64,000 nucleotides of DNA from SZUA-309 sp965230005 (GTDB lineage: Bacteria; Pseudomonadota; Gammaproteobacteria; Pseudomonadales; Azotimanducaceae): positions 4,340,001-4,404,000 of the forward strand of contig OZ245934.1 of assembly GCA_965230005.1 (NCBI GenBank). Reading direction: 5' to 3'. The notes under the pieces were generated by a model. The model searched no databases. It was not told the origin of the DNA and saw only the letters and a list, made by a program, of their open reading frames with translations. Positions 25,114 through 32,259 of this stretch are shown here, piece by piece. Positions within the stretch are counted from its first letter, which is position 1. The number at the start of each line of letters is the position of its first letter. The translations under genes were made by a program, and so were the position numbers.

Positions 25114-26075
25114 CAGCACCGACCCATTTCAACGGACCCGTTTTCAGCCTGCCCTGGGACCTGGATCGCTCCGATCGCAGAGAATTCAAGCGCTGGCTCG
25201 GCGTCATGATGATCGTGATTGTCGGTGGCGGCGTGGCCATTCCTTTCATGCCGGTACCGGATGTGGGCCGCGAGGAGCTCGAAGAGCTGCCTCCGCAGCT
25301 CGCACGCTTCATGCTCGACAAGCCGGAGCCGCCGCCGCCTCCCCCGCCGAAGCCCGAGCCGGAAGATGAAGCGGAGCCGGAACCGGAACCAGAACCCGAG
25401 CCGGAGCCGGAAAAACCCCCGGAGCCGGAACCTGAAAAACCGCCGGAGCCGGAACCCACTGTCGCTGACGCCAAGGAAAAGGCGGCCGTGTCCGGTCTGC
25501 TCGCCTTCCAGGATGCGTTTGCAGACATGCGCGACGCGGTCGACATGGACGCCCTGCAGGATACGGGCTCGATTCAGCAGGGATCCGGTGAGGCAGCCAG
25601 CATTGATCGTTCCGTCCTGACTTCGAAGCACGGCACGCGCAGCTCGGGCGTCAACGTCACGGAGCTGTCGCGCGATACGGGCGGGGTTGCCCTCGCGGGT
25701 CGCGAAACCACCAAAGTCGAGGTGCCGGAAGGCAGCACCGGCGAAGGTGGCGTCCGCGCGCCGGAAGAACGCACCCTCGACGCCCGTCAGCGCAGCATTG
25801 AAGACATTCGTCGCGTCTTCGATACGAACAAGGGCGCGATTTTTGCCATCTACAACCGGGCGCTCCGTCAGGACCCCACCCTGCAGGGCAAGGTGGTGCT
25901 GGAACTCGTGATCAACCCGGAAGGCCAGGTCATGGACGTGAAGGTGGTAGCGACCGAGATCGACGACGAAGCGGTGATTGCGAAGATCGTCAATCGGGTG
26001 CGGTTGTTCAATTTCGGGAAGCGGGACGTGGGTACCACGACGATCAGCTACCCGGTGCACTTTCTCCCGAGCTAG
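25110..26075 (+). CDS. TonB-like protein with AgmX/PglI-type C-terminal domain
   Basis: A 321-residue energy-transducing protein. A single membrane helix (about 31-49, GVMMIVIVGGGVAIPFM) anchors it. From about 72 to 113 there is a Pro-Glu-Lys spacer built of PEPEPEPEP and EKPPEPEPEK units, as in TonB, which spans the periplasm. The C-terminal 90 residues (IRRVFDTNKGAIFAIYNRAL, then GKVVLELVINPEGQVMDVKV) match the AgmX/PglI-type TonB domain found with gliding-motility ExbBD systems. The canonical TonB YP motif is absent. It ends the ten-gene cluster. Confidence 0.87.
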   Translation: MTAPTHFNGPVFSLPWDLDRSDRREFKRWLGVMMIVIVGGGVAIPFMPVPDVGREELEELPPQLARFMLDKPEPPPPPPPKPEPEDEAEPEPEPEPEPEPEKPPEPEPEKPPEPEPTVADAKEKAAVSGLLAFQDAFADMRDAVDMDALQDTGSIQQGSGEAASIDRSVLTSKHGTRSSGVNVTELSRDTGGVALAGRETTKVEVPEGSTGEGGVRAPEERTLDARQRSIEDIRRVFDTNKGAIFAIYNRALRQDPTLQGKVVLELVINPEGQVMDVKVVATEIDDEAVIAKIVNRVRLFNFGKRDVGTTTISYPVHFLPS

Positions 26076-26088
26076 CCTTGCGGCTAGC
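26071..26088 (+). terminator. Weak hairpin at the end of the Exb/TPR cluster
   Basis: GCTAGCC (26071-26077) pairs perfectly with GGCTAGC (26082-26088) across a 4-base loop and overlaps the TAG stop codon. Only two T follow, so it is at best a weak or Rho-assisted terminator. A second, shorter hairpin (GCGCT/AGCGC) follows at about 26096-26112. Confidence 0.35.
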
Positions 26089-26111
26089 TTCGTCGCGCTT
26101 CGGGCGAGCGC

Positions 26112-26453
26112 CTACAGATCTTTCGGGTCGATCCGTTCGATGCTGTCGATGGGACAGGCGCGGCCGTCCGCCTCGATGGCATCGAAACCGGCCCAGATCG
26201 TGTTGTTCGACATGGTGACGGTCACATTCTGTGCCCAGGCGAGGCCGTGGCACTGATGCTTGAGGGTCAGCAGATAGCTGTCCTGCTCGTCGAGGCTGAG
26301 CAGCACCCGCTGGTTGTCCACCGTGGACCAGCCGGCGATGCCGTTCTCCGCTTCGATACTGCGCACGGATTCACCGCTGAGCTCCGGCGGGATGGCCATA
26401 GCCCCGGCGCTCAAGGCGCCGGCGACCAGGAAAACTGCGATTCTGACTTTCAT
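26112..26453 (-). CDS. Secreted protein, DUF6491-like, copy 3
   Basis: A 113-residue protein with a signal peptide (VRIAVFLVAGALSAGAMAIP, 3-22). The mature part contains VRSIEAENGIAGWSTVDNQ, then LLTLKHQCHGLAW and ADGRACPIDSIERID, matching the framework of the genes at 2164 and 2782 (first core strand, K-H-[RQ]-C, then C-x-[IL]-D-[AS]-I). It lacks the first Cys of the core. It converges on the TonB-like gene. Function unknown. Confidence 0.65.
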   Translation of the reverse strand: MKVRIAVFLVAGALSAGAMAIPPELSGESVRSIEAENGIAGWSTVDNQRVLLSLDEQDSYLLTLKHQCHGLAWAQNVTVTMSNNTIWAGFDAIEADGRACPIDSIERIDPKDL

Positions 26454-26770
26454 GTTCGGGGTTCCCTTGCTTCCCTTCCTGTTGCGCCTTCAGGCACGTC
26501 GGTGTGACCTGAGGGGCGCTGACTCCCTGTGTTTCCGGGGTGCTTCTCTAAACGGGGCGGCGTGCCGGAAAGCGTCAGGTATACGCTAAGGCGGGTCTGC
26601 TGAACAGAACCTGAACGGCAGAGTCGCTTGCAGGAGTCGACGTCCCTGAGCTTCCGCCCGGGTCCGTCAAGGCTTCGTGAAAGGTCCATGGCCCCTGTTC
26701 AGACCGTGAAAGGTGCCCGGAAAGCCGCTAACTTAGGGGCTTTCCAGGGTCATCGGAGGTCAGATACACC
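26454..26770. other. Divergent intergenic region with an inverted repeat
   Basis: These 317 bases lie between the copy 3 secreted gene and the M20 amidohydrolase and hold both promoters. The clearest element is GGAAAGCC (26719-26726) pairing perfectly with GGCTTTCC (26738-26745) across 11 bases, placed 25 bases before the amidohydrolase ATG. A shorter repeat, AGCGT/ACGCT, lies near 26570-26586. I see no gene here. Confidence 0.5.
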
Positions 26771-28231
26771 ATGCGCAAACTCACATCCAAGGCGGGCTTT
26801 CTCCGGCATCGAGTCGTGCTCCGAAGGGTTCTCTGGCTGGCCCTGCTGACCGGCAGCGCAACCGCGGCGCAGGGCTCGGAGATTTCCGGACTGGTCGATG
26901 AGGCGCTGCCCGGAGGCGTTGCTCTCGCCGATCAGATCTGGCGAGCGGCGGAGCTCGGGTACCTGGAGACCGAAAGCAGTGCGGCCCTTCGCGGGCATCT
27001 CGAAGCCCGGGGCTTCCGCGTGGATGCGGGTGTCGCCGACATACCCACGGCCTTTGTGGCGAGTTATGGCCGCGGTGGGCCGGTCATCGGCATCCTCGCG
27101 GAATTCGATGCATTGCCGGGTCTGTCCCAGGCTGCCGTGCCCGTTCGTCAACCATTGACGGCGGGCGCTGCTGGCCACGCCTGTGGGCATCATCTCTTCG
27201 GTGCCGCTTCGGTCACGGCCGCCATTGCTCTGGCGGACTGGCTCGACGGCGAAAACCGGCCGGGAACGATCCGCGTTTATGGCACACCGGCCGAGGAAGG
27301 CGGCTCCGGGAAGGTGTATCTCACCCGCGCCGGTCTTTTCGACGACGTGGACGTGGTGTTGCACTGGCACCCCGGCGACCGCAACAGCGCCGCTGCCGCG
27401 AGCACGACGGCAAACAAGTCCGGTCGCTTCACCTTCCACGGCGTCGCCGCGCATGCGGCGTCAGCACCGGACCGCGGCCGCTCGGCACTGGATGGTGTGG
27501 AAGCCATGAACTATATGGTGAACCTCATGCGCGAGCATGTGCCGAGTAATGCGCGCATTCACTACGTCATTACCGATGGCGGCGACGCGCCGAACATCGT
27601 TCCGGAAACCGCCCAGGTCTACTACTACGTGCGTCATCCGGAAGCCGCGCGGGTGGTAGAGCTCTTTGAGCGGGTCGTGACGGCCGCGGAGGCCGCTGCC
27701 CTCGGCACGGGAACGGAAATGAGTTACGAGGTGATGCACGGTAACTATCCCGTGTTGCCGAACGAAACGCTGGCGCGGCTCGTGGACGGCAATCTGCGGA
27801 GCCTCGGCGGTTACCTCTATGACGACCAGGAGCTCGCCTTCGCCCGGCAGATCCGGGAAACCCTGGGTGATGACCTGCCGGCTCTCGAGTCGACGAACGA
27901 GGTGGCGCCTTTCGCGGTGACGCAGGGGATGGGATCCACGGACGTCGGCGACGTCAGCTGGAATGTCCCGACCGTAGGGTTCCGGACCGCCACCTGGGTG
28001 CCGGGGACACCGGCGCACAGCTGGCAGGCGGTGGCGGCCGGCGGTACGAGCATCGGCCATAAAGGGATGGGACTGGCGGCTAAGCTCCTCGCGCGCACGG
28101 CCCGGGATCTGATCGAGAACCCGGAGATCATCAGCGAGGCACAGGCTGAACTCGAAGCCAAGCAGGGCCCCGATTTCGACTACGAAGCGCTGCTCGGTGA
28201 CCGCAGTCCGCCCCTGGACTACCGGCTGTGA
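26771..28231 (+). CDS. M20-family amidohydrolase, AbgB-like
   Basis: A 486-residue metallo-amidohydrolase similar in layout to AbgB (p-aminobenzoyl-glutamate hydrolase subunit B) and other M20 enzymes. Metal and active-site motifs are GILAEFDALPG, GHACGHHLFGAAS, and GTPAEEGGSGK with the catalytic Glu-Glu. The dimerisation domain follows KSGRFTFHGVAAHAA. The first 35 residues are basic then hydrophobic (VLRRVLWLALLTGSATAAQG), so it is probably exported, unlike cytoplasmic AbgB. GGAGGT lies 10 bases before the ATG. The stop overlaps the next start (GTGA). Confidence 0.88.
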   Translation: MRKLTSKAGFLRHRVVLRRVLWLALLTGSATAAQGSEISGLVDEALPGGVALADQIWRAAELGYLETESSAALRGHLEARGFRVDAGVADIPTAFVASYGRGGPVIGILAEFDALPGLSQAAVPVRQPLTAGAAGHACGHHLFGAASVTAAIALADWLDGENRPGTIRVYGTPAEEGGSGKVYLTRAGLFDDVDVVLHWHPGDRNSAAAASTTANKSGRFTFHGVAAHAASAPDRGRSALDGVEAMNYMVNLMREHVPSNARIHYVITDGGDAPNIVPETAQVYYYVRHPEAARVVELFERVVTAAEAAALGTGTEMSYEVMHGNYPVLPNETLARLVDGNLRSLGGYLYDDQELAFARQIRETLGDDLPALESTNEVAPFAVTQGMGSTDVGDVSWNVPTVGFRTATWVPGTPAHSWQAVAAGGTSIGHKGMGLAAKLLARTARDLIENPEIISEAQAELEAKQGPDFDYEALLGDRSPPLDYRL

Positions 28232-29061
28232 ACATCGGTCTGGTCAATCCCGGCGCCATGGGCGCAAGTCTCGGGGCCGCGCTCGTTCGGTCGGGCCATG
28301 AGGTGCTCTGGATGGCAGCCGAACGCAGCCCGGCGACCCATGCCCGGGCAGAGGCGGCGGGCCTGTCGCCGGTGCAGAACATCGAAGCGCTGGCGGCGAG
28401 CGAGGCAGTGCTCTCCGTGTGTCCGCCGGATGCGGCCCTTGCCGTCGCCGACAGGGTGCTCGCGGCTGGCTTCGGCGGCCTCTACGTGGATGCCAACGCC
28501 GTCGCACCCGCCTCGGCGAAAGCCCTCGCAGCGAAAATCGGTGGCCGCTTTGTCGACGGCGGCATCATCGGGCCGCCGGCGGAGCGGCCCGGCACCACGC
28601 GTCTCTACCTGTCTGGCGAGCACGCCCCGGATGTCTGCGACTGGTTCAGGGACCCGGTGCTCGGGGTCCATGTGGTCCCTGGAGAAGCCGGTGCGGCCTC
28701 GGCCCTGAAAATGTGTTTTGCCGCCTACACGAAAGGCACGAGCGCGCTGCTGCTGGCGATCCGGGCCCTGGCGACCGCAGAGGGTGTCGACGATGCGCTG
28801 CTCGAGGAATGGGCCATCTCGCAGCCGGACCTGACCGGGCGTTCGGAGGGCGCCGCCCGGGGGACGGCAGGGAAAGCCTGGCGCTTCGTTGGAGAGATGG
28901 AAGAGATTGCGGCGACCTTCACGGCGAACTCGCTACCCGGCGATTTCCACCAGGCGGCCGCTGAAATTTATCGGCGGATGGCGCCGCTCAAAGACGAGCC
29001 GGGTGCAGATCTGGCCGCGGTGCTCGAACGGCTGCTGGCCGTAAAGAGCGCTTCAGGGTGA
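28228..29061 (+). CDS. NAD(P)-binding 6-phosphogluconate/3-hydroxyisobutyrate dehydrogenase-like protein
   Basis: A 277-residue two-domain dehydrogenase. The Rossmann motif is GLVNPGAMGASLGAAL (G-x-x-G-x-x-G form). The middle motif DGGIIGPPAERPG is in the place of the family's substrate-binding DAPVSGG. The helical C-terminal domain includes GAASALKMCFAAYTKGTSAL, where Lys is in the catalytic position, and resembles the DUF1932 type. The GTG start overlaps the upstream stop, so it is coupled to the M20 hydrolase. The substrate is unknown. Confidence 0.82.
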   Translation: MNIGLVNPGAMGASLGAALVRSGHEVLWMAAERSPATHARAEAAGLSPVQNIEALAASEAVLSVCPPDAALAVADRVLAAGFGGLYVDANAVAPASAKALAAKIGGRFVDGGIIGPPAERPGTTRLYLSGEHAPDVCDWFRDPVLGVHVVPGEAGAASALKMCFAAYTKGTSALLLAIRALATAEGVDDALLEEWAISQPDLTGRSEGAARGTAGKAWRFVGEMEEIAATFTANSLPGDFHQAAAEIYRRMAPLKDEPGADLAAVLERLLAVKSASG

Positions 29062-29066
29062 AAGCG

Positions 29067-29471
29067 TCAGGTTGAGGGAGCCGCGTCGGGGGTCTGGTCC
29101 CCGGTGCTTTCCCGCTCTGTCGCTGCCTCGCCGGCGGCATCCACCGCGTCTTCGACGGCACTGTCGAGCGCACCCGGTGCTCCGGTTGCGGCGGCAGCCG
29201 CTGCACAGCGCCAGCCCGAGCCCTCGAGCTTGGCCACGAGTCCCGCAGCCTGTGTCTCGCAGTAGCCCGCTTCAACGTTCGCCTGCCACAGCGTCTCGAT
29301 GCTGCCTTCGGCTGACTTGTCGTAGATGACCTCGCAGGGCACGGCCTGCCCTGGCTCTGCGTAAACCACTTCGATCGTGCGGGTGAGATCGCCGAAGCTG
29401 CACCGGGTCGGGTTGCCGAGGGCGCCTGCGCTGATCAAGAGCAGACTCAGGAGGATGGAGGCTCTGATCAT
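29067..29471 (-). CDS. Small secreted protein of unknown function
   Basis: A 134-residue protein with a signal peptide (IRASILLSLLLISAGALG, 2-19) and four Cys in the mature part (TRCSFGDLTR, PCEVIYDKS, GYCETQA, WRCAAAA). The Ala/Asp/Glu-rich tail from about residue 90 looks disordered. The Cys spacing suggests two disulphides. The ATG overlaps the stop of the carboxyltransferase gene (ATGA). I do not recognise the family, though FGDLTRTIEVVY with C-E-V-x-Y-D-K recalls small envelope proteins of gammaproteobacteria. Confidence 0.65.
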   Translation of the reverse strand: MIRASILLSLLLISAGALGNPTRCSFGDLTRTIEVVYAEPGQAVPCEVIYDKSAEGSIETLWQANVEAGYCETQAAGLVAKLEGSGWRCAAAAAATGAPGALDSAVEDAVDAAGEAATERESTGDQTPDAAPST

Positions 29472-31018
29472 GGCCGGTACCAGAATTGCGCGGGTTGCGT
29501 GTTCAGCGCCCGTCTTGCGAGCTTCGCCCACCGGGTCAGCACGCTGCGGGTGTCCCGGGGATCGATGATTTCCTCGATCTCGAAGTACTCCGCTGAACGA
29601 AACGGTGAGCGCACCCGATTGAGCCGCTCTTTGATTTTTGCCAGATGCCCGTCGTAGTCGTCCACCTCAGCGAGCTCGGCTTTGTAGGCCACCTCGATGC
29701 CGCCTTCGATGGGTAGGGAGCCCCAGTCCCCGGAAGGCCAGGCGACGCGGATGTGGTGGCTGCCCGGTTTGTGATTGGCACCGCCAGCCACACCGAACGC
29801 CTTGCGCACGACCACGCAACAGAAGGGCACCGGCGACTGGCCGAGCGCTGCCAGGGCCTGGGAGCCGAAGCGAATCGTCGCCGTTTCTTCCGACTGCTTG
29901 CCGATCAGGAATCCAGGGCAGTCCTCCAGGTGCACAATGGGCAGATGGAAGGTCGAGGCCAGATCGATGAGGCGAATGAGTTTCTTACAGGCATCGGCGG
30001 TCCAGGCGCCGCCGTAAACCATAGGGTTTTCTGCGAAGAGCGCCACCGGAATGCCGTCGAGGCGGGCGAGGCCCGTGGTAATGCTCCGACCCCATTTACG
30101 GCCGATTTCGAAGAACGAGCCGTCGTCCACAACGGCGTCGATGACCGTCTGCATCTTGTAGACCTTGCGCGGGTCTTTCGGAACGATCTCGATGAGTGCT
30201 TCTTCACGCCGATTGGGATCATCTGCGGACTCGATTACCGGCGGTAGTTCGTCCGTGCTCGAAGGTAGATAGGAAAGAAAGGCCCTGGCCCGCTCGAAGG
30301 CCTCGGCTTCGGTCTGCACCTCGTCGTCGATGGCGCCGTTGCGCGTGTGGATCTTGGACGCACCAAGCTCTTCTTTACTCACGTCGCCAAGGCTCGCCCA
30401 GTCAACGAGAGCCGGGCCGGCGATCATCATCTGCGCCGACGACTTCACGATCACGCTGTAGTGGCTGGTGGCAACGCGGGCGGCGCCGATGCCGGCGACG
30501 GAGCCGAGGGCCAGCGAAACCGAAGGTGCCACGCCGAGGTGGCGAACCACGGTCTCCCAGCCACGCAGTTCCGGAATGTAGGTACGCCCGGCCATCTCGA
30601 TGGTTTTCACGGAACCACCGCCGCCCATGCCATCCACGAGGCGGATGTGCGGCAGGCGCAGCTCGTAGGCTAGACCTTCTGCCTGGGTCCGCTTACCGGC
30701 AATGGAGGCGTCCGCGGAGCCGCCGCGAACGGTGAAATCGTCGCCGGACAGGATCACCGGGCGGCCGTCGATGTCGGCAGTGCCGAAGACGAAGTTCGAC
30801 GGCGTGAAGGCGGTGAGATTGCCCGCTTCATCGTAACTGCCGACGCCGGCGAGGGCGCCGATTTCATGGAACGACTGACCGTCGGCAATGGCGTCGATGC
30901 GCTCACGGATCGTCAGCTTGTTGAATTCGTGCTGCCGGGCGACTTTTTCCGGGCCGCCCATGGCGTGAGCCAGCTGTTCACGCCGTTTCAGCTCATCAAC
31001 TTCTTCCTCCCAGCTCAT
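29468..31018 (-). CDS. Acyl-CoA carboxylase carboxyltransferase (beta) subunit
   Basis: A 516-residue carboxyltransferase of the propionyl/methylcrotonyl-CoA carboxylase beta type, transferring carboxyl from carboxybiotin to an acyl-CoA. The N-half has LTIRERIDAIADG and FTVRGGSADASIAGKRTQ. The oxyanion segments are GSVAGIGAARVATSH in the first crotonase-like domain and FGVAGGANHKPG in the second. It also keeps ENPMVYGGAWTADACKKLIR and HLEDCPGFLIGKQSEE. No biotin carboxylase or biotin carrier gene lies next to it, so the alpha subunit must be elsewhere, or the enzyme acts as a decarboxylase. Confidence 0.9.
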   Translation of the reverse strand: MSWEEEVDELKRREQLAHAMGGPEKVARQHEFNKLTIRERIDAIADGQSFHEIGALAGVGSYDEAGNLTAFTPSNFVFGTADIDGRPVILSGDDFTVRGGSADASIAGKRTQAEGLAYELRLPHIRLVDGMGGGGSVKTIEMAGRTYIPELRGWETVVRHLGVAPSVSLALGSVAGIGAARVATSHYSVIVKSSAQMMIAGPALVDWASLGDVSKEELGASKIHTRNGAIDDEVQTEAEAFERARAFLSYLPSSTDELPPVIESADDPNRREEALIEIVPKDPRKVYKMQTVIDAVVDDGSFFEIGRKWGRSITTGLARLDGIPVALFAENPMVYGGAWTADACKKLIRLIDLASTFHLPIVHLEDCPGFLIGKQSEETATIRFGSQALAALGQSPVPFCCVVVRKAFGVAGGANHKPGSHHIRVAWPSGDWGSLPIEGGIEVAYKAELAEVDDYDGHLAKIKERLNRVRSPFRSAEYFEIEEIIDPRDTRSVLTRWAKLARRALNTQPAQFWYRP

Positions 31019-31049
31019 GCTCTCCCCCGCGGATGGCCAGGCCGGAAGG

Positions 31050-31349
31050 TCAGGCGCGGGTGCCGGTGAAGTCCGCGTTGCCGAAAGCGCCGAGCTTCAC
31101 GGAACCTTTGATCTCGTCGCCGTCCACTTCCGCCGAAAACTCGAGGGTCATGGCCATGGGCGAGGTCACGCTGGCCGTGAAGGTCAGGTTGTTGCCGTCG
31201 ACGGTGCCCCCTTCGTCGATGTCGATTTCACCCTGCGGACTCGATAGCTTGCCGGTCAGCGTGCCGCCATCGGTTGCCAGGGTCAGGGTTCCGTTCTGGG
31301 CGCCCATGGGGGTGTTCATGGTGGTGTTCCAGGTGCCGTCTGCGCTCAT
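31050..31349 (-). CDS. Small probable beta-barrel protein, unknown function
   Basis: A 99-residue protein without a signal peptide. It alternates short strands rich in Thr and Gly (GTLTLATDGGTLTGKLSS, NNLTFTASVTSPMAMTLEFS, EIKGSVKLGAFGNADFTGTR), suggesting a small antiparallel barrel. I chose the ATG at 31349 because AAGGGAGAG lies 5 bases upstream; the frame extends further but without similarity. Small proteins of this look are often found near acyl-CoA carboxylase subunits in actinobacteria and proteobacteria. That is a recollection, not tested. Confidence 0.65.
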   Translation of the reverse strand: MSADGTWNTTMNTPMGAQNGTLTLATDGGTLTGKLSSPQGEIDIDEGGTVDGNNLTFTASVTSPMAMTLEFSAEVDGDEIKGSVKLGAFGNADFTGTRA

Positions 31350-31474
31350 GGTGTCTCTCCCTTGCGTTGCGTTTTGGCTCGTTGTTGGACGGTTGAGTAT
31401 GCACAGGTCCCCACGAGGCGTCACCCTGCCGGCTGGCACGCGCTGGCCGGATGCGGGCCTGCCGGTGCCGGACC

Positions 31475-31503
31475 CTGACCGATGCCCCCGCTGCGTCTAC
31501 AAT
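31475..31503 (+). promoter_or_regulatory. Strong promoter, probably giving a leaderless transcript
   Basis: CTGACC (31475-31480), a 17-base spacer and TACAAT (31498-31503). The GTG of the following gene is at 31512, 8 bases after the -10 box, where transcription would begin. The mRNA would then have essentially no 5-prime leader. Confidence 0.55.
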
Positions 31504-31511
31504 GCCCGCCC

Positions 31512-32195
31512 GTGAGCGCACATATCGGAACCTTGAACGAAGGGCCTCTGCACCAGGCCCTGAAGTCCCTGTACTGCACGCCCGATGCGGAGGAAGAGGT
31601 GGCCGTCGGCAGCTTTGTCGCGGACGTGCGTGGTGCCGACGACGTCCTTTACGAGATTCAGACCGGCGGCTTTGCGCCGCTCAAGCGGAAACTCGCGACG
31701 CTGCTCCAGACCCACCGGGTGGTGCTCGTGCATCCCGTCGCCGCCGTGCGCTATATCGTCAAACTCCCCGAGGAAGAAGACGGCCAGGCCAGCCGGCGTA
31801 AGTCGCCGAAACGGGGCAGTGCGGCGAACATCGTCGAGGAACTGGTCAGCATTCCGCAGCTACTCGACCATCCGAACTTCGAGGTAGAGGTGGTGCTCAT
31901 CGAAGAGGATGAAATCCGCGTCCACGATCCCGGTCGCGTACGGCGACGGGGCGGCTGGCGCGTCGTCAGCCGGCGGCTCAACGCCATTGTGGAGCAGCGC
32001 CGCATCGGTTGCCGGGACGACCTCTACAGCTTCGTGGAAGGACCGTTGCCGGAAGCGTTCACCACCGCCGATCTGGCGGCCGCCATGGGTCAGCCGCGCT
32101 GGCTGGCGCAGAAACTCGCCTACTGTCTGCGCGAATCCGGGGCGGCGGCGCTGTGCGGCAAGACCGGTAACGCGCTGCTGTACTCCAGACGCTGA
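31512..32195 (+). CDS. Conserved protein, DUF8091-like
   Basis: A 227-residue cytoplasmic protein. The N-terminal part reads LNEGPLHQALKSLYCTPDAE, then VGSFVADVRGADDVLYEIQT and FAPLKRKLATLLQTHRVVLV. The E-I-Q-T-G plus K-R-K-L pattern resembles the core of PD-(D/E)xK-type nucleases (D of ADV, then E-x-Q), and similar proteins carry the label DUF8091. The C-terminal part (120-227) looks like a winged helix (FTTADLAAAMGQPRWLAQKL). I chose the GTG at 31512 because the promoter -10 lies just upstream; an ATG at 31482 would be inside the promoter. Confidence 0.65.
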   Translation: MSAHIGTLNEGPLHQALKSLYCTPDAEEEVAVGSFVADVRGADDVLYEIQTGGFAPLKRKLATLLQTHRVVLVHPVAAVRYIVKLPEEEDGQASRRKSPKRGSAANIVEELVSIPQLLDHPNFEVEVVLIEEDEIRVHDPGRVRRRGGWRVVSRRLNAIVEQRRIGCRDDLYSFVEGPLPEAFTTADLAAAMGQPRWLAQKLAYCLRESGAAALCGKTGNALLYSRR

Positions 32196-32238
32196 ACTTT
32201 GCCTGGGTGCTTGCCGGTCGGTGCTCAGTTTGGGCTTG

Positions 32239-32252
32239 AGGCGCTCGCGCCT
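32239..32252. terminator. Short hairpin between convergent genes
   Basis: AGGCGC (32239-32244) and GCGCCT (32247-32252) form a short perfect stem in the 64 bases between the convergent DUF8091-like gene and lon. No T-run follows on either strand, so a terminator role is only possible. Confidence 0.25.
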
Positions 32253-32259
32253 GCCGCGC

